The notes under the pieces: model-generated
What the model was told of the DNA's origin: nothing
Databases searched by the model: none
Seen by the model: the letters and a program-made list of their open reading frames with translations, nothing else
Position numbers and translations under genes: made by a program
DNA from: Sphaerolaimus hirsutus
Lineage: Eukaryota; Nematoda; Chromadorea; Monhysterida; Sphaerolaimidae
Direction of reading: 5' to 3'
Assembly (NCBI GenBank): GCA_964036195.1
Contig: OZ038458.1
Coordinates: forward strand, 9,871,832 to 9,935,831
DNA: 64,000 nt
Shown here: positions 62,601 through 64,000 of the stretch, piece after piece
Numbering within the stretch: position 1 is the stretch's first letter
How the letters are laid out: every line of letters starts with the position of its first letter

Positions 62601-63705
62601 GTGCTTCCATGTACCTCCACAGTGTGTAACTTCACTCCCAAAGTAACAACCTCCTTTTATAACCTTGTTTCATCACTATTCCATGCTAAACTTAACCTGA
62701 AGTCACGAACATTCAGCTATAAGGCGATATACGAACGATATGTCGATGAAAAATGGATATTTTTGACACAAATCACCACTTATAATGCTATCCCATGGCT
62801 CCACAGACATTATATGGTCATATATAACATCACAGAGTATTGCCACTGTCTGATATACCTATATATGTTGACACAAGGTCATATCTGGGAGCTTTTAAAA
62901 AAAACGTTTTTTATTAAAAAAACGTTTTTTTATTAAAAAAAACATCGAGTTAAAAAAAACGTTTTTTTTTCCAACCCTAATCGGAACCACAAAATCACGA
63001 ATTTTTTTCGGGATACGGGATCAGGATCCGGTTTGAACACTAGGTAGAGTAAGAACAAAATGGCGATTTAAAATGAACACTGTACTGAAGACTTTTCCAG
63101 CAAAAAACCCGACAACATTGTAGTTCACTGACAGCACACCTCACAATCAACTCTATCATCTGAATGCCATGTGAATAAAAACCAATATACCGTATTTCCT
63201 CGAAATACCCCCCCTCGAAATACCCACCCCCCCCCCCCTAATATTAGTCTATACATGTCAGTTATAGATGCATTTTTCTACCCCAGCGCACATCACAAAC
63301 AACCATTTTGTACTAGGATTTCAAAAAAGTTCTTGCTACCCCCCCCCCCTCTCGGGAGCACTATGAAACAATCACCCCCCGGGGGTATTTCGAGGAAATA
63401 CGGTAAATACTGTTTTCTCATCAAATTACATCGCTCACACCACCAGTTTATTCGGTTAGAAAATTCTCGCGTGACTCGATCCATCAAATACGGCAACCCC
63501 TTGCACAACGTACAGTCCAATCAGCACGCCACACGTCAACCACACCGAACAAACCTTTCACGAACTGTTCCACATTGGCCACTCGACCTTCCCACTGCGG
63601 GAGGGCCGCTTCCAACTGGTCCAACCTGACCATGCGCTCGTCGAAGTCGTCCGGCGGCGCGTCCGTCAACAAGTCGCAGTCGGATTCCATTTTCGACATG
63701 CTCAA
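119..63705 (-). CDS. Giant spectrin-repeat/coiled-coil protein gene, internal part (82 exons)
   Basis: One multi-exon gene occupies the whole minus strand. I placed 82 exons by GT-AG sites and reading phase. Every exon joins its neighbour in phase and together they give about 6068 codons with no stop. The protein is almost entirely predicted helix (Leu/Ala/Glu/Lys/Gln rich). It has Lys-rich linkers at intervals and a recurrent Trp-Pro motif, and no enzyme motif, signal peptide or membrane segment. The 5' part (63705-29103) is diverged; the 3' part (28789-119) is five near-identical 420-residue blocks. Known family fact: C. elegans ANC-1, a nesprin that anchors nuclei, is a giant coiled-coil protein with near-identical tandem repeats of about 900 residues. 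I infer a similar rod protein here, but no CH or KASH domain is in view. Other giant spectrin or plakin rods are possible. Both ends lie outside the window. Confidence 0.8.
787..1124. other. Intron d-e of block 5
   Basis: The first 60 bp by the e exon match the other blocks (TATGTTAAAATAACATGTGG). The rest is unmatched AT-rich sequence with a short CCCCCGCCCCC tract. I see no gene. Confidence 0.5.
2919..7965 (-). CDS. Array block 4 (exons a-e plus atypical f')
   Basis: Exons: a 7819-7965, b 7501-7743, c 7101-7436, d 5775-6017, e 5571-5705, f' 2919-3074; 420 codons. Exons a-e match the other blocks, with EEFEAV in c and LKAKLEA in e. The last exon is not a normal f. It reads TDVAAEVTSES, KKKKKSKKEKAPDGT and ends RARLDKIE, so it is closest to the pre-array exon 29103-29258. 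In exon b the GAC|GTC donor seen in the other four copies has become GACATC, so the conserved donor must be AAT|gttggt. The e-f' intron (3075-5570) holds a mariner-type element. Confidence 0.85.
3925..5152. mobile_element. Mariner-type element, 1.2 kb, apparently non-coding
   Basis: Terminal inverted repeats begin CACTACCGTGCAGAATAGTT and continue GAGACTTTT at both ends, with TA dinucleotides at 3923-3924 and 5153-5154. That is the TA target and CAC-type terminus of Tc1/mariner elements. A further copy of the inner repeat lies near 4930. No transposase frame is evident. It sits in the e-f' intron of array block 4 (3075-5570), otherwise AT-rich with G-tracts near 3521 and an eroded CACACACTAGTT element from about 5231. 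Confidence 0.7.
6109..6927. mobile_element. hAT-like MITE, 819 bp
   Basis: Ends CAGGGTTGG and CCAACCCTG, flanked by a perfect 8-bp duplication CACGTGGG (6101-6108 and 6928-6935), as expected of hAT superfamily transposition. The interior is AT-rich with runs of GTCAAATGTCAT-type repeats (about 6405-6470) and no coding sequence. It lies in the c-d intron of block 4. Confidence 0.8.
8031..8272. mobile_element. MITE with CTACACAC ends
   Basis: An inverted pair, CCTACACACGCTGGTTTTCA and TGAAAACTAGTGTGTGTAGG, encloses an AT-rich interior. The same outer motif recurs at 42981-43232 and 23007-26684. It lies in the intron between blocks 3 and 4 (7966-9849). The rest of that intron (about 8280-9800) holds another inverted repeat (8941-9405) and sequence related to 27506-27870. 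Confidence 0.6.
8941..9405. mobile_element. Long inverted-repeat element with CGTAAAATT arms
   Basis: Arms start ATGCTGCGATTACAGCTCGG and end with its complement. They contain repeated CGTAAAATTGAT or GCGTAAAATTAATTA motifs and enclose AT-rich sequence. No coding capacity. It resembles the CGTAAAATGACG element around 53009-54778. Confidence 0.65.
9850..13862 (-). CDS. Array block 3 (exons a-f)
   Basis: Exons: a 13716-13862, b 13408-13650, c 13008-13343, d 12283-12525, e 10746-10880, f 9850-10005; 420 codons. Exon d has HRVADLL and AGAGDRQ, matching block 4. Exon e has QLLND, matching block 5. Exon f has SATPEEKPKES. The d-e intron (10881-12282) carries two nested inverted-repeat elements. 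The intron between block 2 and block 3 carries a hAT-like MITE at 14054-14678 that is absent from the homologous site ahead of block 2. Confidence 0.86.
10901..12217. mobile_element. Nested inverted-repeat elements with GTTGTTAAAA ends
   Basis: The outer element has ends GTTGTTAAAA and TTTTAACAAC and TACGTTTACT-rich arms. Inside, 11330-12106 is a second element with ends CAGAGTTG and CAACTCT, rich in AAGTGTAAGTGTAAA. It is flanked by CTCACATG and CTCACCTG (one mismatch), an approximate 8-bp target duplication. Both lie in the d-e intron of block 3. A relative of the outer element lies at about 33070-33577. Confidence 0.6.
14054..14678. mobile_element. hAT-like MITE, family 1 (TAGGGTTGG ends), 625 bp
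   Basis: Ends TAGGGTTGG and CCAACCCC, with target duplications CTCCAGAG (14046-14053) and CTCCAGTG (14679-14686), one mismatch. Poly-T/poly-A arms with CGTTTTTT flank a conserved 500-bp core (motif AGTACTAAGCACTAGG and others). The homologous intron ahead of block 2 has the uninterrupted site near 18300, so this insertion came after the duplication. It has no coding capacity. Confidence 0.82.
15083..18114 (-). CDS. Array block 2 (exons a-f)
   Basis: Exons: a 17968-18114, b 17656-17898, c 17257-17592, d 15797-16039, e 15593-15727, f 15083-15238; 420 codons in 3.0 kb. The b-c intron is only 63 bp and has no stop in frame, so intron retention would add 21 residues without breaking the protein. 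Exon d carries the RDLGDHGG variant shared with block 5. Exon e begins GHLDHGW and has QMLND as in block 1. Exon f ends LDPDALKSRLDKIQ. The c-d intron contains a large foldback element (16339-17224). Confidence 0.87.
16339..17224. mobile_element. Foldback element with near-perfect hairpin
   Basis: The outer inverted repeat is GTGCACCCATAGG / CCTATGGGTGCAC. Inside, 16346-16726 is a hairpin with arms of about 180 bp around a short centre, with G-tracts on one arm and C-tracts on the other. The right part (16740-17205) has repeats of CAGCTATCTATC. A relative lies at 47683-48037. It lies in the c-d intron of block 2. Confidence 0.65.
18684..28789 (-). CDS. Array block 1 (exons a-f)
   Basis: Exons: a 28643-28789, b 28325-28567, c 27925-28260, d 19404-19646, e 19201-19335, f 18684-18839; 420 codons, all phase 0. 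The block is stretched to 10.1 kb because the c-d intron (19647-27924) received nested transposons. Distinguishing residues: c begins EEFEAV and has SKLLPQ; e reads WAKCDRL and GHRLDGLKEKLLSLE; f has KKKRKGKKEKSPDAGQKDDKL. The a exon is preceded by an intron start (gaacagagttacgtacag on the plus strand) shared with blocks 2 and 3. Confidence 0.85.
21841..22059. repeat. Tandem duplications inside the 6.5-kb element
   Basis: Three partial copies of a unit that begins CATTTTGGCGCCCGTTTTGG and continues with TTATTGTTCTGTAA; the first and third also share a GTGTTCTCGCCTTGAAAACC tail. Not coding in any visible frame. Confidence 0.7.
22479..22950. mobile_element. C-tract MITE with TACCGTATT ends
   Basis: Begins TACCGTATTACCTCGAATTA and ends with the complement. 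The interior alternates CTCGAATTA with C-tracts of 6-10 bases around an AT-rich core. A TAGATAGA microsatellite lies just before it (22462-22478). Confidence 0.75.
23007..26684. mobile_element. 3.7-kb inverted-repeat element with CACACACTAGTTTTCC ends
   Basis: The terminal repeat is ACACACACTAGTTTTCCGCG followed by TGAC, found at 23012 and inverted at 26654-26678. The interior has many copies of GTCGCCAT and AGTTTTCCC in both orientations (23050-23270, 24530-25030, 26530-26650) and a GGAGGA microsatellite (23389-23438). It is nested inside the 6.5-kb hAT-like element. No transposase is recognised. Confidence 0.62.
23727..24155. mobile_element. C-tract MITE, second nested copy
   Basis: Ends TACCGTATTTCCTC and its near-complement GAGGAAATATGGTA, with C-tract arms around an AT-rich core. 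It is nested inside 23007-26684, which is inside 20721-27249, which is inside 20304-27505. Confidence 0.7.
29103..32833 (-). CDS. Giant rod gene, module F (8 exons), immediate ancestor-like module of the array
   Basis: Exons: 32687-32833, 32474-32620, 31834-32037, 31494-31628, 31134-31412, 30582-30884, 30130-30351, 29103-29258; 531 residues, all phase 0. The last two exons are homologous to the array. Exon 30130-30351 (74 codons) contains, in its last 45 codons, a diverged form of array exon e (about 28 of 45 residues the same by eye, ending RLDGLKDKVLGLE). Exon 29103-29258 is a diverged form of array exon f (52 codons, linker KKKKKGKKEKTPDGT, ending RARLDKIQ). Trp-Pro or Trp motifs occur in 32687-32833 (AQWPKDA), 31834-32037 (GLWPDGA) and 30582-30884 (VEWTAVLPPP). 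The module marks the border between the diverged and homogenised parts of the gene. Confidence 0.78.
29500..29960. repeat. TTCGAATTTTCGAA-rich intron sequence
   Basis: An AT-rich stretch with many TTCGAA palindromes between exons 29103-29258 and 30130-30351, bounded by GTTGCATT on both sides (possible 8-bp duplication, weak). I see nothing else in this intron. Confidence 0.4.
33623..36801 (-). CDS. Giant rod gene, module E (7 exons)
   Basis: Exons: 36613-36801, 36114-36408, 35527-35726, 35173-35289, 34919-35098, 34283-34468, 33623-33844; 463 residues. Trp-Pro motifs occur in 36613-36801 (MQWPQAEVAW) and 34283-34468 (VEWPENVSAD). The acceptor of exon 36613-36801 is placed at cgcccag|GTGGCC, because this gives phase 0 and lines up with the donor of the previous exon. 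The alternative acceptor 19 bp upstream would include transposon sequence and break the phase. The last exon has the linker EKKERRKKKKSGRD followed by a Ser/Arg-rich stretch. Exons 36114-36408 and 35527-35726 join in phase 1. Confidence 0.75.
34527..34721. mobile_element. MITE with TATACTCGGCGGAC ends
   Basis: TATACTCGGCGGACATCAC and the inverted GCGGTCCGCCGAGTATA flank an AT-rich 195-bp element. Relatives: 39320-39586, 56681-56921, about 30944-31072, and a one-ended fragment at about 46030. It lies in the intron before exon 34283-34468. Confidence 0.68.
34742..34905. mobile_element. MITE with GCCAGTTCCGC ends
   Basis: Inverted GCCAGTTCCGC / GCGGAACTGGC enclose repeats of the type AAGTGAAATGGCAAAAGCGA. 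A relative lies at 45507-45684. Each sits just downstream of an exon donor (34919 and 45711 respectively). Confidence 0.62.
35310..35475. mobile_element. Palindromic MITE with CACACGCTAGTTGACATCGA ends
   Basis: The arms carry GACATCGACACCAAATGTCA and its complement around a 70-bp centre with TTGAACGTCGTTCG. A close copy is at 44791-44957 and an eroded copy at about 5231-5395. It lies in the intron between exons 35173-35289 and 35527-35726. Confidence 0.7.
35752..36071. mobile_element. C-tract-family MITE with CCGTATTTGCTCGAATAATA ends
   Basis: The left end GCCGTATTTGCTCGAATAAT and right end ATTATTCAAGCATACATGGT are imperfect complements, with CCCCTGGGG centres. A shorter copy is at 59243-59338, and a similar degraded copy at about 10088-10481. 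Confidence 0.6.
36802..36992 (-). mobile_element. Introner-like element forming a whole intron of the giant gene
   Basis: The 191-bp intron between exons 36993-37187 and 36613-36801 is nearly all one inverted-repeat element with ends TGCCACTCCCAGACC and GGTCTGGGAGTGC, and an inner repeat of CCCTGTAAAA type. Both splice sites fall at the same place in the short flanking repeat (TCAG|G and CCAG|G), so splicing removes the element and one copy of the flank. No coding capacity. Confidence 0.75.
36993..42841 (-). CDS. Giant rod gene, module D (7 exons)
   Basis: Exons: 42707-42841, 42148-42389, 41593-41854, 40892-41179, 40323-40617, 39617-39864, 36993-37187; 555 residues. Phase-2 and phase-1 junctions (42148/41854 and 40323/39864) match exactly. 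The last exon carries the Lys-rich linker SKKGGKRSKKQKE. The 2.4-kb intron between 39617 and 37187 contains a complete methyltransferase gene on the other strand. The intron after 36993 is itself a mobile element (36802-36992). The donor chosen for exon 42148-42389 (GATGG|gtttgt) is the only nearby one that restores the frame with the next exon. Confidence 0.75.
37696..39317 (+). CDS. NNMT/PNMT-type small-molecule N-methyltransferase, nested antisense gene
   Basis: Five exons: 37696-37880, 37963-37996, 38257-38372, 38448-38661, 38991-39317 (stop TGA); 291 residues. The family (nicotinamide, phenylethanolamine and indolethylamine N-methyltransferases, 260-285 residues) transfers methyl from S-adenosylmethionine to amines in the cytosol. 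Visible signatures: N-terminal WNPDVYLREFF; SAM motif I LELGCGPTVHSA; FWEKSPKCFDW, matching the family's ...W/L...FDW segment; FDIVSTIYCLEYA, then VKNGGFLMMGAVFGENYY near the C-terminus. I chose the ATG at 37696 because the open frame upstream has no ATG. Intron 2 is an inverted-repeat element that interrupts the codons just before motif I; the acceptor used (gggag|TGCCCT) adds Cys-Pro-Leu. Intron 4 contains a TACCGTAT-ended MITE. The gene sits entirely inside an intron of the giant gene on the opposite strand. Substrate unknown. Confidence 0.8.
37997..38256 (+). mobile_element. Introner-like element forming intron 2 of the methyltransferase gene
   Basis: It has the same ends as 36802-36992 (CACTCCCAGACC inverted) and lies in the coding region just before SAM motif I. 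Flanks CTACTGG and CCTCTGG look like an eroded target duplication. The donor arises at the left junction (CTG|gtgcc); the acceptor lies in the right inverted repeat (ctgggag|TGC). Inside are about five tandem copies of a 20-bp unit of the type aaatgtcaaatgtcattg (about 38020-38125). Confidence 0.72.
38020..38125. repeat. Short tandem repeat, about 20-bp unit
   Basis: About five imperfect copies of a unit containing AAATGTCAAATG with CATTG or CCTTG between them. They lie within the introner-like element of the methyltransferase gene and are probably an expansion of the element's own subterminal sequence. Confidence 0.7.
38673..38948. mobile_element. C-tract-family MITE in methyltransferase intron 4
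   Basis: Ends TACCGTATACTTTCG and GAGGTTATACAGTA. It starts 12 bp after the exon-4 donor (38661|38662), so the exon frame runs into the element; the true splice is at CAG|gtggaag. Confidence 0.68.
39320..39586. mobile_element. TATACTCGG MITE abutting the methyltransferase stop codon
   Basis: The left end TATACTCGGCGGACCGCAAA begins 3 bp after the TGA at 39315-39317. The right end is GCATGCGGTCCGTGAGTAT. The 3' untranslated region of the methyltransferase must therefore be largely this element. Confidence 0.68.
42410..42656. mobile_element. C-tract-family MITE with TACCGTATATTC ends
   Basis: Ends TACCGTATATTCTTGAATTA and GAGGATATATGGTA. It starts about 20 bp beyond the acceptor of exon 42148-42389. 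Confidence 0.7.
42981..43232. mobile_element. MITE with ATTGTGCCTACACACACTAG ends
   Basis: The left end and the inverted right end (CTAGTGTGTGTAGGGCCAAT) enclose AT-rich sequence with GTCGCCAT motifs. It is a short relative of the 3.7-kb element at 23007-26684 and of 8031-8272. Confidence 0.65.
43466..49618 (-). CDS. Giant rod gene, module C (10 exons)
   Basis: Exons: 49349-49618, 48781-49038, 48143-48433, 47116-47427, 46735-46860, 46171-46446, 45711-45920, 45052-45201, 44102-44260, 43466-43843; 810 residues, all phase 0. Two exons lack internal ATGs and are easily missed: 46735-46860 (begins ALLAKLRELQEA) and 45052-45201 (reads LSEERVNLLSELQAAENAA). Exon 48143-48433 has ETEIDDEEAIL, matching the Glu-Ile-x-Asp-Glu-Glu segment of module D exon 40892-41179. 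The donor of exon 48781-49038 could be 6 bp further in (48787). Exon 43466-43843 ends the module with the linker DKKKGKKKKGKKP. It shares a Leu-Asn-x-Leu ... Val-x-Pro-Ser-Leu pattern with exon 47116-47427. Confidence 0.75.
44525..45015. mobile_element. C-tract MITE interrupted by a second MITE
   Basis: The ends are TACCGTATTTG and CAAATACGGTA. At 44791-44957 a palindromic element with CCACACACTAGTTGACATCG ends is inserted into the CCCCAGGGG centre. It is a close copy of 35310-35475. Confidence 0.7.
46516..46660. mobile_element. C-tract MITE, short copy
   Basis: Begins TACCGTACTTCCTCGAAATA and ends GGAAATACGGTA; 145 bp. It lies in the intron between 46171-46446 and 46735-46860. Confidence 0.7.
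47683..48037. mobile_element. Foldback element, second copy of the 16346-16726 family
   Basis: Arms of about 170 bp are near-perfect complements: they begin CATAGCGGATTTTGGGG and include a G-tract, then GAACCGCTTGGCGAAA. The same layout and motifs occur at 16346-16726. It is inserted in a region (47493-48110) rich in CGATCC/GGGATC that ends GTTTGAACCCTA. Confidence 0.68.
49880..57198 (-). CDS. Giant rod gene, module B (9 exons)
   Basis: Exons: 56992-57198, 56342-56594, 55511-55900, 54834-55064, 52626-52769, 52078-52245, 51590-51832, 50564-50850, 49880-50291; about 778 residues. Exon 55511-55900 carries the segment GQLRDEEINLDGL, which resembles segments in modules C and D and suggests that modules descend from a common ancestor. 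The last exon holds the Lys-rich linker GKKGKKGKK and a Gly-Trp-Pro-Lys-Glu motif. The intron between 52769 and 54834 is swollen by three nested transposons, and the one between 55900 and 56342 by two. The helical character and phase chain support coding. No specific function can be assigned. Confidence 0.75.
50921..51372. mobile_element. Long hairpin MITE flanked by TTAA
   Basis: 452 bp. The two halves are near-complements over almost their whole length and meet at GGAGCCTCGTTAACGAGGCT. TTAA flanks both ends (50917-50920 and 51373-51376), the target of piggyBac-like elements. Ends: GCGGCGTTTACACTG and its near-complement. It lies in the intron 50851-51589, which also has an (AT)n tract at 51414-51432. 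Confidence 0.75.
53084..54373. mobile_element. hAT-like MITE (TAGGGATGG ends), split by another copy
   Basis: Flanked by a perfect duplication GCTACAGG (53076-53083 and 54374-54381); ends TAGGGATGG and CCATCCCTA. It is interrupted at ATTATGAC by 53519-54144. Its own halves are diverged from family 1, so it is the older copy. Confidence 0.78.
53519..54144. mobile_element. hAT-like MITE family 1, inner copy, 626 bp
   Basis: Ends TAGGGTTGG and CCAACCCTA with a perfect 8-bp duplication ATTATGAC (53511-53518 and 54145-54152). Its core matches 14054-14678 and 62326-62979. Confidence 0.85.
55957..56302. mobile_element. CCCTGTAAAGTG MITE carrying a nested hAT-like MITE
   Basis: The ends CGAGCCCTGTAAAGTG and its complement belong to the same GTCAAATGTCAT-rich family as the introner-like elements. 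At 56094-56267 a second element is inserted: ends TAGGGTTCAAACGATAT and complement, interior repeats of ATATCGA, and a perfect 8-bp duplication CATTTGAC (56086-56093 and 56268-56275). Confidence 0.78.
57299..57432. mobile_element. MITE with CGCACTAGTTGACA ends
   Basis: GCACGCACTAGTTGACA and the inverted TGTCAACTAGTTTGTATCG enclose about 100 bp with ATTCAGTTGACAC. Similar eroded copies end at about 49852, 51545 and 58800, all with TCAACTAGTGTG-like termini. Confidence 0.55.
57474..63705 (-). CDS. Giant rod gene, module A (11 exons, first in window)
   Basis: Exons in transcription order: 63555-63705, 61905-62172, 60625-60925, 60442-60555, 60116-60375, 59582-59840, 59375-59503, 59033-59200, 58816-58968, 58364-58519, 57474-58006. 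They give about 831 residues. Phases mix 0, 1 and 2, unlike the downstream array. The exon 59375-59503 has a Val-Glu-Trp-Pro motif. The last exon (533 bp, the longest in the gene) contains a Lys-rich stretch, KKEGKKKKKQKKEKS, followed by a helical segment. Short introns (64-78 bp) separate 60442-60555 from both neighbours, 58816-58968 from 59033-59200, and 59375-59503 from 59582-59840. The first exon reads as a helical spectrin-like segment with Trp (LPQWEGRV). Nothing here is recognisable as a named domain. Upstream exons must exist, because no start or actin-binding domain is seen. Confidence 0.75.
61030..61443. mobile_element. C-tract-family MITE with TACCGTATATCCTTGAATAA ends
   Basis: Arms carry CCTTGAATAAGACCCC and complements, with G-tracts and TTATTCAAGGGG repeats on the right. 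A shorter relative is at 42410-42656. It lies in the 979-bp intron 60926-61904, which also holds an (AT)n palindrome (61555-61622). Confidence 0.72.
61555..61622. repeat. AT-rich palindromic microsatellite
   Basis: About 68 bp of ATATAT / TAATAT arranged as a palindrome, in intron. A shorter (AT)n tract is at 51414-51432. Confidence 0.8.
62326..62979. mobile_element. hAT-like MITE family 1, 654 bp
   Basis: Ends TAGGGTTGG and CCAACCCTA with a perfect duplication ATCGGAAC (62318-62325 and 62980-62987). It is inserted in an older GGGATCGGG-rich element that ends near 63045 (GGTTTGAACACTAGG). The core is nearly the same as 14054-14678, including ATTGACATTGGTGG. Confidence 0.85.
63188..63405. mobile_element. 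C-tract MITE, 218 bp
   Basis: Begins TACCGTATTTCCTCGAAATA and ends with the exact complement, with C- and G-tract arms. It lies in the intron between the first two exons seen (62173-63554), which also contains the MITE at 62326-62979. Confidence 0.75.
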
Positions 63706-64000
63706 CTGTGGGTGGATTTTTAGAGTGAGGTTGAAACATTGGTTTATGGGAGCGAGCATATGTGCATTTAAATGCATTTGAAAATGCAAAAAAAAAAATG
63801 CAGGAGGAATGATTACTTCCGCGAAAATACGCGATTACGTGAAATTTTTTACCGAGTGGCTATACACTTGCATGCCTGCTATTCCAATATACGAATATAT
63901 TTACAGATAATAAATAGGTATCTATTTATTTAGGTGTATTAAAGGTATATACCTAGGTAATCATAGCCCTAATAGATAAAGCATAAAGCAACAAAAAAAA

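Noticed and set aside
1..64000. tRNA, rRNA or other RNA genes
   Set aside because: I saw no cloverleaf-like segment with A and B box motifs and no rRNA-like stretch, though a covariance-model search was not possible.

Overview
The window is animal genomic DNA, not prokaryotic. Coding sequence is split into short GC-rich exons with GT-AG introns, and the introns are AT-rich and full of small DNA transposons. One giant gene on the minus strand fills the window from about 63705 down to 119 and is open at both ends. I reconstructed 82 exons by matching splice sites and codon phase. The phase chain is consistent throughout and gives about 6068 codons. The product is helical, rich in Glu, Lys, Leu, Ala and Gln, with no signal peptide and no membrane segment here. 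It looks like the rod of a giant spectrin-repeat or coiled-coil protein. Nesprin/ANC-1-type nuclear anchorage proteins are the best comparison I can offer (inference: the ends that would decide it lie outside the window). No clade-specific signature fixes the phylum.

Layout in transcription order (high to low coordinates): from 63705 to 29103 there are 52 diverged exons in six modules, each closed by an exon carrying a Lys-rich linker (near 57.7, 50.1, 43.5, 37.1, 33.7 and 29.2 kb). From 28789 to 119 there is a tandem array of five near-identical blocks. Each block has six exons (a-f) of 147, 243, 336, 243, 135 and 156 bp, all phase 0. Each encodes 420 residues, or four times about 105, the size of a spectrin repeat. 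The blocks are mosaics of one another, as expected from gene conversion or unequal exchange.

A second gene lies inside one intron of the giant gene on the opposite strand. It is a five-exon methyltransferase of the NNMT/PNMT type (37696-39317). One of its introns, and the neighbouring intron of the giant gene, are each almost entirely a copy of the same short inverted-repeat element: introner-like, transposon-derived introns in two genes on opposite strands.

The remaining DNA is intron. It holds hAT-like MITEs with 8-bp target duplications (several verified end to end), a TA-flanked mariner-type element, a TTAA-flanked hairpin, foldback elements, and C-tract elements with TACCGTATT ends. Some are nested three or more deep. 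I see no tRNA, rRNA, CRISPR or promoter that I can support.
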